Origin: CAZNRY01 sp964575675
GTDB taxonomy: Bacteria > Eisenbacteria > RBG-16-71-46 > CAIMUX01 > VGJL01
Direction of reading: 5' to 3'
Length of the DNA stretch: 38,611 bases
NCBI GenBank assembly: GCA_964575675.1
Contig: CAZNRY010000012.1
Coordinates: 1 to 38,611 of the forward strand
Below are positions 1-8,639 of this stretch, in pieces. Within the stretch, counting starts at the first letter, position 1. Each line of letters begins with the position of its first letter. A program made the position numbers and the translations under genes. The notes beneath the pieces were generated by a model. That model was given only the letters and a program-made list of their open reading frames with translations. It was not told where the DNA came from and made no database searches.

Positions 1-505
1 GGGAGCGGAGGTCGTCGTAGAGCGCGTAAGGCTCCTCGATGACCGCTTCGGTGAGCCCCTCATCGAGGGTGAATCGCTCCCGCTCCCAATCGCAGGAAGC
101 GCCGAGCAGGCGGAGCTGGCGGATGATCGTGCCGCCGTAGCTCTTCTTCCACTTCCACACCTCGGCGACGAAGGCTTCCCGACCCATGGCCGCGGCGCTC
201 TGGCCGCGCGCATCGAGATCCCGCTTCACAACGTTTTGCGTCGCGATTCCGGCGTGATCGGTCCCGGGAAGCCAGAGCGTTCTGAAACCCTGCATTCGCC
301 GCCAGCGGATCAGCGCGTCCTGGATCGTGTTGTTGAGGACGTGGCCGATCGTCAATCCGCCGGTCACGTTGGGGGGAGGAATGACAATCGTGTAGGATTC
401 TGCCTCGGGCGCGCCCTCGGGCCGGAAAGCGCCGTCGCGCTCCCAGCGCTCGTACCACCGTCCTTCGAATTCTTTCGGATCGTAGGCCTTCGCCATCTCG
501 GCCAT
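1..505 (-). CDS. valS: Valyl-tRNA synthetase, N-terminal part (cut by window edge)
   Basis: Charges tRNA-Val with valine in the cytoplasm. The visible 168 residues are the N-terminus of a class I synthetase of roughly 900 residues. They open with MAEMAKAYDPKEFEGRWYER and carry the PPPNVTG motif, the ATP-binding signature as LTIGH (usual form LHMGH or LHIGH), LNNTIQDALIRWRRMQG and LPGTDHAGIATQ, all typical of ValRS. The ATG at 505 is preceded by a strong AAGGAGG ribosome site. The gene runs off the window at base 1, so the KMSKS motif and anticodon-binding domain are not visible. It follows the Wzi-like gene on the same strand after 61 bases, so it may be read from the polysaccharide operon or from its own promoter in that gap. 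Confidence 0.95.
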   Translation of the reverse strand, partial: MAEMAKAYDPKEFEGRWYERWERDGAFRPEGAPEAESYTIVIPPPNVTGGLTIGHVLNNTIQDALIRWRRMQGFRTLWLPGTDHAGIATQNVVKRDLDARGQSAAAMGREAFVAEVWKWKKSYGGTIIRQLRLLGASCDWERERFTLDEGLTEAVIEEPYALYDDLRS

Positions 506-566
506 CAGACGCCTCCTTAGCCTCCGGCGCCCCTTTTCGACCCGGAAGGAATGATGGAGTCGTAGG

Positions 567-2024
567 CTACCAGCCCGGTGCAGGTTCGGTCAACGCGTCC
601 CCCGGCGAACTTCCGGCGAGAGCGACGGACAATGATGCCTTCCAAGAGATGGGCTGCTTTGGGTGCGCGCCGACGGCCTTGGCCTCGCGATAGGTCTCGA
701 GCCCCGCCTCGATCAGCTTCCGCGCGCCCCATGGCGTTCGAAGTTTGATTCCAGCGCTCTCGTCCCACCACTGCGTGCGACGGCTCTCGTGATCGTAGTG
801 TCCCCTCGCGCGCAGCCAGAGCTGGCCCCGACCCCGAGCGATTTCGGGACTCCAGATCCTCACGTGGCCTGAGATCCCGTTCGGTCCCATCGGGTGGCCA
901 AGAACGTAGCCCCGGTAGTAATAGGCGTCCGGACCGTAGACCGTATGGTTCGTGTACCACCAGTTCGCATCGTCGACCGTCTCCGAGAACTCGGCGAGGG
1001 CGAGCCACCCCGAGACCGCCAGGGTTCCGCCCGTCAAGTGCGCGACCGCCGTGGGCAGGAGACCATGGAAGGCGTCCTCCCCCGCGTATTCATAGAAAAA
1101 ACGCGCACCCTCGAACCAGACCGGGGTCCATTCGCGGGAAGGAAGACGCAGCTCGAAGGAGAAAGAGGCCTTCTGGTCGGTGTCGCGGTAGTCCCGCGGT
1201 CCTCTCGCGTTCTCGTTGCGCGCCCACCAGATGTTCCAGAGGTCGGCCGCCTTGAGCCGATCCGTACGGCCCGCGCCGCCCATCATGATCGTGCGCGTCG
1301 CGGCGAGACGGACAAAGGGCGATGGTTCCCACTCCAACCGGCTTCCCTGCAGGAGCGGGTACGGGACGGTCCGGAAGCGGTCGTCGAGATAGGCCAGAAA
1401 GAACGATCCATGGAAGCGGGCGATCGATCGCGTCGACGGAACGACCCATGGCCTCAGCGAGCGAATCCTCACCATGTCGAGCGGCGGAGCCGTCCGGCCG
1501 AGCAGGAGACTCCCCTCACTCCCGTCTCCCCAGAACGAGCGGGTCATCCCGAGAAGCAGCTCGACTTTCCGCGTCCGCCACACGAGATTACGTTCGAGCA
1601 AGGAACCTGCTGGCGATTCGCCCTCGCGGACGACGATGCGTGCGGCGAGGCCGATCTGCCCGTTCAGGAGGAAGGGGAGGCGGCCGTCGACGCCATACCG
1701 CATGCCGATGCCGTCGCGGACATGACTGCCATCGCCCTCCTCGAGCGGGATCGTCCTCGCCGCGCGGGCGAGATCAAGCGACAAAGCGGCCGCCCGGATC
1801 TCGGGGGCGCGGAGTCTGCGCCCAAAGTCGGGGAGAGGGAGGATCCCGCCGCTCGGGGCGTCGGGCAAACGTTCGATTCGGTAGCGCTCGAGGTCCCATC
1901 GATAGAACGGGTCGTCGAAGGATCCGGCGGCGGCGGCCGGCGAGGCGGCCCGCAGACACACCCCCGCGAGGAGAACGAGCATGCCGCGACGGAACCGGAT
2001 CATCGAGGGTGTCTGAGGGGTCAA
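567..2024 (-). CDS. Wzi-like capsule assembly / outer-membrane beta-barrel protein
   Basis: A 485-residue exported protein. A basic start (RFRRG) and hydrophobic stretch ending AASPAAAAG form a signal peptide over about residues 8-34. The rest alternates short aromatic-rich strands as in an outer-membrane barrel. The C-terminal half (WWYTNHTVYG, YYRGYVLGHPMGPNG, then ISGHVRIWSPEIARGRG) resembles the capsule-assembly Wzi family, whose E. coli member is an outer-membrane lectin anchoring capsule. The start codon overlaps the stop of the Gfo/Idh gene as ATGA (2021-2024), implying coupled translation; the second ATG, seven codons on, is an alternative start. The operon with a sugar-phosphate transferase supports a role at the surface end of exopolysaccharide or capsule assembly. 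The family call is from recognition of the C-terminal pattern and is moderately secure. Confidence 0.75.
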   Translation of the reverse strand: MTPQTPSMIRFRRGMLVLLAGVCLRAASPAAAAGSFDDPFYRWDLERYRIERLPDAPSGGILPLPDFGRRLRAPEIRAAALSLDLARAARTIPLEEGDGSHVRDGIGMRYGVDGRLPFLLNGQIGLAARIVVREGESPAGSLLERNLVWRTRKVELLLGMTRSFWGDGSEGSLLLGRTAPPLDMVRIRSLRPWVVPSTRSIARFHGSFFLAYLDDRFRTVPYPLLQGSRLEWEPSPFVRLAATRTIMMGGAGRTDRLKAADLWNIWWARNENARGPRDYRDTDQKASFSFELRLPSREWTPVWFEGARFFYEYAGEDAFHGLLPTAVAHLTGGTLAVSGWLALAEFSETVDDANWWYTNHTVYGPDAYYYRGYVLGHPMGPNGISGHVRIWSPEIARGRGQLWLRARGHYDHESRRTQWWDESAGIKLRTPWGARKLIEAGLETYREAKAVGAHPKQPISWKASLSVALAGSSPGDALTEPAPGW

Positions 2025-3055
2025 ATCCTCCCGACCTGCGAGAGGACCTCGATGTGGCCGGAGTTCATCAGGGATCGCTCGGCGGCCTCGAGAACCTGGA
2101 CGACGCGGAGCCCCGAATGGCCGTCGCTCCGAGGCTTGCGGCCGTACTGCACCGAACCGAGGAAATCGGCCACCTCGGCCTGAAGCGGTTCGAACGACTC
2201 GATCTTCGGCGAGATGATGTCGCCCGTCCTGTAAGAGAGCTGGTACTCGCCGAACGTGTCCGGATCCTTGAAGTGGACCCCCTTGTCGAAGAGCTTCACC
2301 TGCTCGAGATGCTCGGTGTCGTCATAGACGAGCATCTTCGCGTCGCCGACGATCGTCGTTCGGCGAAGCTTCGACGGGGCGAGCCAGCTGACCTGAACGT
2401 GCGCGATCGCGCCCGAGGCGAACCGCATGAAGAGAAACGCGACGTCAGGGATGCCCTTCTGGACGAAGTCCTTCCCGGTCGCGAGCACCTCGATCGGCGC
2501 GGCCTCGAGCCAGTAGAAGATCATCGAGAGGTCGTGGGGCGCCAGGTCCCAGATCACGCTGACGTCCTTCTGGTGCAGGCCCAGGTTCACCCGCGTCGAG
2601 CTGCAGTAGAAAATCTGCCCAAGCCCCCCCGATTCAGGGACCTCCTTGATCTTCATCACGGGGGGCGAGTACTGGAACGTGTGGCCGACCATCAGGGTTA
2701 GCTTCCGGCGGTCCGCTTCCTCGATCAGGCGGAGCGCCTGCCGGCTGGAGGCGGTGAAGGGCTTCTCGACAAAGACGTGCTTGCCGGCCTCGAGCGCCCG
2801 CATGGCGAGATCGAAGTGGGTCGACAGGGGCGTCGCGATCATCACCGCATCGACGTCGAGTCGGTCGATCAACTCGCCTGCGTCCGTCGTGACCTCGACC
2901 GCAGGGTAACGGTGTGCGATCTTCTGCAACTTCGCCTGCACGAGGTCGCTGACGACGACCTTCCCGGCCAGCCGGTTCTCGAAGAGGTTGCGGACGAGGT
3001 TCGGCCCCCAGTAGCCGCAACCGATCACCCCGACATTCAGAGCGCCTTGACCCAC
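2021..3055 (-). CDS. Gfo/Idh/MocA-family NAD(P)-dependent sugar oxidoreductase
   Basis: A 344-residue oxidoreductase with an N-terminal Rossmann fold (GVIGCGYWGPN, residues 9-19), the family EKP motif (E97-K98-P99, in HVFVEKPF) and a C-terminal substrate domain with WDLAPHDLSM around residues 169-178. The layout resembles WbpB/WlbA-type enzymes that oxidise UDP-N-acetylglucosaminuronate at C3 for surface sugars, but the substrate cannot be read from sequence. Start is GTG at 3055, with a GGA-containing site just upstream, three bases after the sugar-transferase stop. The stop overlaps the Wzi-like start. Operon context supports nucleotide-sugar modification for polysaccharide synthesis. Confidence 0.9.
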   Translation of the reverse strand: MGQGALNVGVIGCGYWGPNLVRNLFENRLAGKVVVSDLVQAKLQKIAHRYPAVEVTTDAGELIDRLDVDAVMIATPLSTHFDLAMRALEAGKHVFVEKPFTASSRQALRLIEEADRRKLTLMVGHTFQYSPPVMKIKEVPESGGLGQIFYCSSTRVNLGLHQKDVSVIWDLAPHDLSMIFYWLEAAPIEVLATGKDFVQKGIPDVAFLFMRFASGAIAHVQVSWLAPSKLRRTTIVGDAKMLVYDDTEHLEQVKLFDKGVHFKDPDTFGEYQLSYRTGDIISPKIESFEPLQAEVADFLGSVQYGRKPRSDGHSGLRVVQVLEAAERSLMNSGHIEVLSQVGRI

Positions 3056-3058
3056 TTC

Positions 3059-4600
3059 CTAGAGTCCCCCCTTCCCGAACAGGATCACCGGCAGTGTCCG
3101 CAGCAGGAGTTTCGTGTCCAAGCCGAGAGACCAGTTGCCGATGTAGAAGAGATCCAGAAGCACCATCTCCTCGAAGGTGACGTAGGATCGTCCGGTAACC
3201 TGCCAGAGTCCGGTCATCCCAGGGGTCACATCGAGGCGCCTGCGCTGCCAGTCCTCGTACAGATCATACTCGAAAGGAAGACAAGGCCGTGGGCCGATCA
3301 GGGTCATTTCTCCCCGGATCACATTCAGAAGCTGCGGCAGCTCGTCCAGGCTCGTGCGCCGCAACATGTGGCCCACGCGAGTGATCCGTGGATCGTCCAC
3401 CCTCTTGTAGATCTTCTTGCCCCTGACGTCGATGCTCGCCGCAGCCCCGTTGAGCACGAACTGCGCCAGGTAGCGCTGGTGCTCTTCATCCTGCTGGTCG
3501 ACGACCATGCTGCGAAACTTATACATCGTGAACGGCTTGCCGCCGCGTCCGATGCGCCGCTGCCTGTACAGAACGGGCCCGGGAGAGCTGAGCTTGATCG
3601 CCACCGAGATGGCGGTGACAAGGGGGAGGATCAGAATCCCGCCGAAGATCGCGCCGAAGAGATCGATGGCGCGCTTGACCTTCAATCCGGTCCCGCGGAG
3701 CGGGGTCTCCCCGACCTGCAGGAGGTGGTGGCCGTGGATCGTCTCGAAGGGGATCGAGCTGAACAGGCGCTCGATGAGGTCGGAGAGGACCTTGACCCGG
3801 ACGCCGCGCTGGAGGAGAGAGTCGGAAAGCCGGATGATCTCCTCGCGGGGGATATCGCGGCGCGCAACGACCACCAGATCCGCCCGCAGATCCTCGGCGA
3901 TCTCGGGAAGATCCTGCAATCCCCCCGCACGGAAGGGACTCAATCCTCGGACTTCGGGCGCACGGTCATCGATGAAGGAGACGATCCGGGTCCTCGGCGA
4001 TCCGCGGGCCGTCAGTCCCTTTGCGAGATCGAGCGCCAAGGCGCCGCTCCCCAGAATGATGACGCGCCCATCCCCCGCCCCCCCCCTGCTGTGAAGCGCG
4101 GGGGCGATGATGGGCCGGCCGCCGATCAACCAGATACCCAGGGCCGCGTGGTAGCCCAGAATCAACCCGCGAAGGACGCTCGGAATCTCTTGCGAGAAGA
4201 CGAAGACCGCACCGACCGAGAGCGCTGCCGACCAGACGAGAACCCTGGCGCCCCCGGCCGCCTGCCGGCTACGGGAACGGAGGATACCCGGGCGATAGAG
4301 ACCGAAAACCGCGGCCAGAGCGAGGCTCAAGGGAACGAGGCTCAGGAGCAATGGCCAGCCCGGGCGAAGCGCCGCCAAGAGGTCGCCCCCCTGGGATGCC
4401 CAACCCCGGGCCGCAAGGGCCGCCGCGACCAGTCCGATCGACAAGATGGGCAGATCAATGAGGATGAGCCAACCGTTGCCGGGCAGGCCGCGCTCCTTCT
4501 CTGCGGAACGGTCCGATGGGATCTGCGGCGCGCTTCCGAGCGGGGGAACAGGCAGATTCGGTCTCGACCCGGTCTGGCAGTGGGTCGCTGGGTCCGCCAA
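3059..4600 (-). CDS. Polyprenyl glycosylphosphotransferase (exopolysaccharide-initiating sugar transferase)
   Basis: Transfers a sugar-1-phosphate from a nucleotide sugar to undecaprenyl phosphate, the first step of surface polysaccharide assembly. The N-terminal half holds about four to five hydrophobic segments, then a Rossmann-like region (GRVIILGSGALALDLAKG), then a cytoplasmic C-terminal bacterial sugar transferase domain: KRAIDLFGAIFGGILIL membrane hairpin, PVLYRQRRIGRGGKPFTMYK, FRSM, DELPQLLNVIRGEMTLIGPR and P. The open frame extends to a TTG at 4633. I prefer the TTG at 4600 because a GGGAGG ribosome site (4607-4612) sits six bases before it, giving 513 residues. It is the first gene of the sugar transferase, Gfo/Idh, Wzi-like operon, which is why UppP (uppP, 19744-20541), the enzyme recycling the same lipid carrier, is relevant. 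Confidence 0.92.
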   Translation of the reverse strand: MADPATHCQTGSRPNLPVPPLGSAPQIPSDRSAEKERGLPGNGWLILIDLPILSIGLVAAALAARGWASQGGDLLAALRPGWPLLLSLVPLSLALAAVFGLYRPGILRSRSRQAAGGARVLVWSAALSVGAVFVFSQEIPSVLRGLILGYHAALGIWLIGGRPIIAPALHSRGGAGDGRVIILGSGALALDLAKGLTARGSPRTRIVSFIDDRAPEVRGLSPFRAGGLQDLPEIAEDLRADLVVVARRDIPREEIIRLSDSLLQRGVRVKVLSDLIERLFSSIPFETIHGHHLLQVGETPLRGTGLKVKRAIDLFGAIFGGILILPLVTAISVAIKLSSPGPVLYRQRRIGRGGKPFTMYKFRSMVVDQQDEEHQRYLAQFVLNGAAASIDVRGKKIYKRVDDPRITRVGHMLRRTSLDELPQLLNVIRGEMTLIGPRPCLPFEYDLYEDWQRRRLDVTPGMTGLWQVTGRSYVTFEEMVLLDLFYIGNWSLGLDTKLLLRTLPVILFGKGGL

Positions 4601-4684
4601 CGGATTCCTCCCGAGATAAGACGCCTGCGCCAAGCCAGCCTAGGTGATGATCCAGTGACTATCTAGACAGATGCGCCCAAAGCA

Positions 4685-4721
4685 CGCAAGGGCAAATCCC
4701 TAGCGGGATTCGCCCCTTGCG
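4685..4721 (-). terminator. Strong hairpin between the histidine kinase and polysaccharide operons
   Basis: A 16/17-base inverted repeat (4685-4700 with 4705-4721) has a four-base loop, one mismatch and one bulge. It lies 20 bases after the REC-GAF-kinase stop codon on the minus strand. Only a short TTT follows (GTGCTTTGGG), so it is an imperfect intrinsic terminator. It probably separates the flagellar-regulator transcript from the polysaccharide operon; a processing or mRNA-stability hairpin is the alternative. Confidence 0.5.
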
Positions 4722-4740
4722 CACACGCAGCGATAAGGAG

Positions 4741-6441
4741 TTAGGCGGCTTTGTAGGAGAGGCCGGATTCCGTCGGAGGGTCGGCCGGGTGGCTGGACCG
4801 GCTCTCGTCCAGCGACGGGAGCCAAAACGAGAAGGTGCTTCCCTTTCCCTTTTCGCTTGAGATCCAGATCGATCCTCCGTGTTCCTCGACGATTCCCTTG
4901 GAGATCACGAGTCCAAGCCCGGTCCCGCCTGCCTTCCGGGTATTGGAGGAGTCGAGCTGCTGAAACCTGAGGAACAGCTTGGGGATGTCCTCCGAGGCTA
5001 TGCCGATCCCCTGGTCCACGACATCTACCCGGACCCCGCCCCGCTCGCCGGCCGCGCGAACGAGGATCTCGCTCTGCGGGTTGGAGAACTTGATGGCATT
5101 GGAGAGAAGGTTCGTGACCACCTGGCTGACGCGCAGGTCGTCCGCCCAGAGGTGGGGAATCGCATCCCCCACCTCCAGCCGGATTTCGATCTGAGAGCGG
5201 GATGCGACATTCTGCATGTCGGCCACCGCGCTCTCCAGCAGACCACGCAGATCGACCTCGGCGAAGCTCGACGAGAGGCGGCCGGATTCCAGCTTGCTGA
5301 AATCGAGGATGCTGTTGATCAGAAGCTCCAGACGCTCGACATTGGCCTGGCAGATCGAGAGCAGCTCCCTCTGGGGCGCCGCCACCTCGAAGTAGCGGGG
5401 GTCCGTGAGGATCTCGAGGCTCCCCTTGATCGACGTGAGGGGGGTCCGGACCTCATGCGACACGACCGCCACGAACTCGCTCTTCAGCCGGTCCAGTTCC
5501 CTGGCTTTCTCGTAGGATCGCACGTTGCGGATCGCGATCGACGCCATTCCGGCCAACTGGGGCAGGAGGTCGGGGGTGTCTTCCTCCATCTTCCCGCCGG
5601 GCGCCGAGAGGACCGCGATCGTCCCGATCGCCACGTCCTCGAGGAGTAGCGGCACCACGTAGGCGTGCTGCGGCGCCGAGGAGCCGAACTCGATCGTCTC
5701 GTCGATCGGGCTCTTGAGCAGGATCGCCTTGTCGTTCGGTGTCGCGAGAAGCTTCAGCAGCTGCTCGCGCTCGCCTGATTCCGGGTCGAGCCCGCGGTCG
5801 ACACCGCAGATGAGCTGATTGGTCGATTCGTCGAGTAGGAAGAGAAGCCCCTGGTTCGCGGCGCACAGATCGAGGCTTCGCTCGACGATACGCGAGAGGG
5901 TCGCGTCGAGCTGGAGCGATTCGGTGATGTCCTTTGCGATCTCATACAGGGTCTTCTGGCGCGCCCGGGCCGCTTCCGCGATCTTCTTGCGGACCTCCCC
6001 TTCGCGCCTCTCGCGCAGGGCGAAGGCGCGCCACTCGAGGGCGCGCGATAACGACGCCTCGAGCTCGCCGAGCTGGAACGGCTTCTGGACGAAGTCGTAG
6101 GCTCCCTTGCGCAACGCTTCGATGGCGTTGAAGACGGTCGCATTGCCCGTCAAGAGCACGACCGCCACATCGGCGTCCTTCTGCTTCGCGCCGCGAAGAA
6201 CGCCGAGCCCATCGGTCCCCGGCAGGTTCAGGTCCGTCAGAACGAGGTCGTAGACCTCGCTCTGAATCCGCGCGAGCCCTTCTTCCCCGGTGCTCGCCAG
6301 GTCCACGCGGTAGGGGTACTCGGAAAGGATGTCCTGAAGCAGTTCCAGGACCGGTTCCTCATCGTCCACGACGAGAATCCTGGCGCCGGGCAACGGCGAA
6401 GTGGGGACCTCCGTAGACAAGCGGCCGAACTGTTCCTCCAT
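4741..6441 (-). CDS. REC-GAF-HisKA-HATPase sensor kinase
   Basis: A 566-residue cytoplasmic signalling protein with no membrane segment. In order: receiver domain (residues 20-135; acidic VVDDEE, phospho-acceptor D70 in LVLTDLNLPG, K120 in VQKPF); a coiled helix rich in Arg/Ala/Glu; GAF domain (about 165-305); HisKA with phospho-acceptor H329 in SHEVRTPL; HATPase with N-box N444/N448, DQGIG (476-480) and GTGLGL. Having the receiver N-terminal to the kinase suggests its autokinase is switched by an upstream kinase. It is the last gene of the fliA operon: ATG at 6441 has an AGGAG site overlapping the GGDEF stop codon. Signal and target are unknown. Confidence 0.92.
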   Translation of the reverse strand: MEEQFGRLSTEVPTSPLPGARILVVDDEEPVLELLQDILSEYPYRVDLASTGEEGLARIQSEVYDLVLTDLNLPGTDGLGVLRGAKQKDADVAVVLLTGNATVFNAIEALRKGAYDFVQKPFQLGELEASLSRALEWRAFALRERREGEVRKKIAEAARARQKTLYEIAKDITESLQLDATLSRIVERSLDLCAANQGLLFLLDESTNQLICGVDRGLDPESGEREQLLKLLATPNDKAILLKSPIDETIEFGSSAPQHAYVVPLLLEDVAIGTIAVLSAPGGKMEEDTPDLLPQLAGMASIAIRNVRSYEKARELDRLKSEFVAVVSHEVRTPLTSIKGSLEILTDPRYFEVAAPQRELLSICQANVERLELLINSILDFSKLESGRLSSSFAEVDLRGLLESAVADMQNVASRSQIEIRLEVGDAIPHLWADDLRVSQVVTNLLSNAIKFSNPQSEILVRAAGERGGVRVDVVDQGIGIASEDIPKLFLRFQQLDSSNTRKAGGTGLGLVISKGIVEEHGGSIWISSEKGKGSTFSFWLPSLDESRSSHPADPPTESGLSYKAA

Positions 6442-6450
6442 GTGGGACTC

Positions 6451-7689
6451 CTAGGCTGCAGCCTTCGTGTAGGTAACGGCGCGGTTGCGCCCCGCGCGCT
6501 TTGCTTCGTACATGGCCCGATCCACCCGCCGGAGGATCTCCTGACTGGTCGCGCCGTCCTCCGGGCAGGCCAGAACGCCGACCGACACGGTCAGCTTCTT
6601 GCGGCGCGGGAAGATGTGGTCTCCCACCGCCGCGCGGAGGCGTTCCGCGGCCATCCCCCCCTGCTCCTTATCGGTATTCGGCATCAAGAAGATGAACTCT
6701 TCTCCGCCATACCGGGCGACCAGATCGCACGACCTGGCGCTTCGCTTCAGGAAGCGTCCCATGTCGGCCAGGATCCGGTCGCCGAGGGCGTGGCCCCAGG
6801 TGTCGTTGATCTGCTTGAAGTTGTCCATGTCCATCATGACGACCGAGAAGGACTTCCCGTAACGGCGCGCCCGCTCGATCTCGTCCTCGAGATGCGCCTG
6901 GAAGTGCCGGCGGTTCACAAGTCCCGTCAGATCGTCGGTGATCGCGAGACGCGCCATTTCCTCATACATCAACTGCCTCTGGATGACGCTTCCCGCCTGT
7001 CCCGCGACCAGGATCGCCATGCGGAGGTGGTCCTCCGTGAATCCCTTCGGACGCGAGTGGCTCATGTTCAGAACCCCGGTCAGCTCTCCCTGGACGATCA
7101 GCGGAACCGAGAGGAACGACCCGACCTCGGGTCCGTCGATTCGCTTGCCACGGTGGAGCTCCGAAAGAAGGATCGGCTTCTGTTGCTTCGCAACCCAGCT
7201 CGAGAAGCCGAAACCGAAGTCGAACTTGACCCCGCCGATCAGGTCTACGGTTTCCCCCTTGCGGGCCACCTCGACCAGACGCTGCTCCTCGCGGTTCACG
7301 AGGAAGAGGGTCGCGTTCTCGTAGGGGATCGCGCGGCGGACCTGATCGAGAAGACGATCGAAGAGCCGGTCGCGCTCGTCCGGGACCTGTGTGAGGCGCG
7401 TGATCTCGTAGAGGACCTCGAGTTCCGTCCTCTCCCGGTCCTCGATCGGGACGGTACCCTTTCTCAAAACTTGGATGATCTTATTGTGAACGGCGTGGGC
7501 CGCCGAGAGGACCTCGCTCGTCCTCTTCTGCGAAGCCGCCTGCGAGACCTGGTCGAGCAAGCCCTCCCGCTCGCGCGTCGAGATCAGTCCTTCCTCTTCC
7601 AGGATTTTCAGAAGCTTGAGTTCTCCCTTGCGGAACTTCTCGGTCACATCCTGAAGCTGCCTCGGTCCCCTTCCATTCCTTCTCGTCAT
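6451..7689 (-). CDS. GAF-GGDEF diguanylate cyclase
   Basis: Makes cyclic di-GMP from two GTP. The 412 residues comprise an N-terminal helical region (1-90), a GAF sensor domain (about 95-240) and a GGDEF domain (245-410) with active-site GGEEF at 328-332. An RSCD inhibitory site (319-322) lies five residues upstream, so product feedback inhibition is expected. No membrane segment is seen. ATG at 7689 follows an AGGAGGGG site. Placed between FliA and a sensor kinase, and near a PilZ protein (14346-15038), it fits motility-linked c-di-GMP control. The GAF ligand is unknown. Confidence 0.93.
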   Translation of the reverse strand: MTRRNGRGPRQLQDVTEKFRKGELKLLKILEEEGLISTREREGLLDQVSQAASQKRTSEVLSAAHAVHNKIIQVLRKGTVPIEDRERTELEVLYEITRLTQVPDERDRLFDRLLDQVRRAIPYENATLFLVNREEQRLVEVARKGETVDLIGGVKFDFGFGFSSWVAKQQKPILLSELHRGKRIDGPEVGSFLSVPLIVQGELTGVLNMSHSRPKGFTEDHLRMAILVAGQAGSVIQRQLMYEEMARLAITDDLTGLVNRRHFQAHLEDEIERARRYGKSFSVVMMDMDNFKQINDTWGHALGDRILADMGRFLKRSARSCDLVARYGGEEFIFLMPNTDKEQGGMAAERLRAAVGDHIFPRRKKLTVSVGVLACPEDGATSQEILRRVDRAMYEAKRAGRNRAVTYTKAAA

Positions 7690-7800
7690 CTTCTTGCCCC
7701 TCCTGAATCCGTCAACGGGCGCCCCGTCCGAGTGCCCCTGCCCCTCAACTCCTCCGGCTCTGCACAGCCCGCCTCTACCGGAACGCGTCCGGTCCCTTCC

Positions 7801-8580
7801 CTAGGCCGCGATGGCCTTGCGCATCCTGCCCCGCAGCCGAAGGATCGCCTTCGTGTGGATCTGCGACACGCGGGATTCGGAGATGTGGAGCGTCTCTCCG
7901 ATCTCTTTCAGCGTCATCTCCTCGTAGTAGTACAGGGCGACGACGAGCCGCTCCTGCTCCGTGAGATCGTTGACGGAGTCGAGCAGCAGCCGCTTGTCCT
8001 CGTCCTCCTCGATCATGGATAGGGCGTTCGGCGCGTCCTCGTCTTCGATCATGTCGGCGAGTCCCGCCAGATCGTGGTCGTCGTCGACCGTGACCGCTTG
8101 GTCGAGCGACAGCAGGGCGGTCCCGCGCACCTCCTCGATCATCCGGAGCAGGTCCTGGAGCGATATCTTCATCTCGCGGGCGATCTCGATCTCGGTCGCC
8201 GCGCGGCCGAGTCTTTGGTCGAGACCGCTCGAGACCTTCTCGAGATTGCGGGCCTTCCGCCGGGTCGTGCGCGAGACCCAATCCATGCTCCGAAGCTCGT
8301 CGAGCACTGCCCCCTTGATCCTCCAGATCGCGTAGGTCTCGAACTTCGTGCCCCGATCGGGGTCGTACTTCTCTAGCGCGTCAAAAAGGCCGATGATCGC
8401 CGTGTTGATCAGGTCGTCCTTCTCGATCGACTTTGGAAGTCCCGTCGCGATCCTGTCGACGACGTACTTGACCAGAGGCGCATAGCGGCGCAAGGACTCG
8501 GCGCGTTTCTGTTCACTCGGCGACGCGCCGACACCGACCGTGAAGTGATTCAGTCTCGCCAAGGCGTTCAACTCTGGCAT
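7801..8580 (-). CDS. fliA: RNA polymerase sigma factor FliA (sigma-28)
   Basis: The 259-residue flagellar sigma factor that directs RNA polymerase to late flagellar promoters. Region 2 reads PLVKYVVDRIATGLPKSIEK, then DDLINTAIIGLFDALEKYDP and GTKFETYAIWRIKGAVLDEL. Region 3 has SRTTRRKARNLEKV and region 4 has ERLVVALYYYEEMTLKEIGE with the helix-turn-helix ISESRVSQIHTKAIL. The length is normal for the family. ATG at 8580 has a GGAGG site four bases upstream. It follows fleN after 59 bases. Its expected targets include the sigma-28-type promoter at 15504-15530. Confidence 0.96.
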   Translation of the reverse strand: MPELNALARLNHFTVGVGASPSEQKRAESLRRYAPLVKYVVDRIATGLPKSIEKDDLINTAIIGLFDALEKYDPDRGTKFETYAIWRIKGAVLDELRSMDWVSRTTRRKARNLEKVSSGLDQRLGRAATEIEIAREMKISLQDLLRMIEEVRGTALLSLDQAVTVDDDHDLAGLADMIEDEDAPNALSMIEEDEDKRLLLDSVNDLTEQERLVVALYYYEEMTLKEIGETLHISESRVSQIHTKAILRLRGRMRKAIAA

Positions 8581-8639
8581 TGGTCCTCCGACGGGTTCTT
8601 GTTGTCCGCGAATCCAGAGACGTTGAGGCGCCGCGCGGC

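Noticed and set aside
2777..4666. Long plus-strand open frame (629 codons) opposite the sugar transferase and oxidoreductase
   Set aside because: It is antisense to two well-recognised genes, has an Arg/Asp/Gln-rich composition with no family resemblance, and reflects GC-rich codon bias that removes stops.
6667..6674. TTATCGGT inside the GGDEF gene as a sigma-28 -10 element
   Set aside because: It lies within coding sequence with no suitable -35 and no gene start nearby.
6442..8022. 526-codon plus-strand frame opposite GGDEF and fliA
   Set aside because: Antisense shadow of conserved genes; no ribosome site or recognisable domain.
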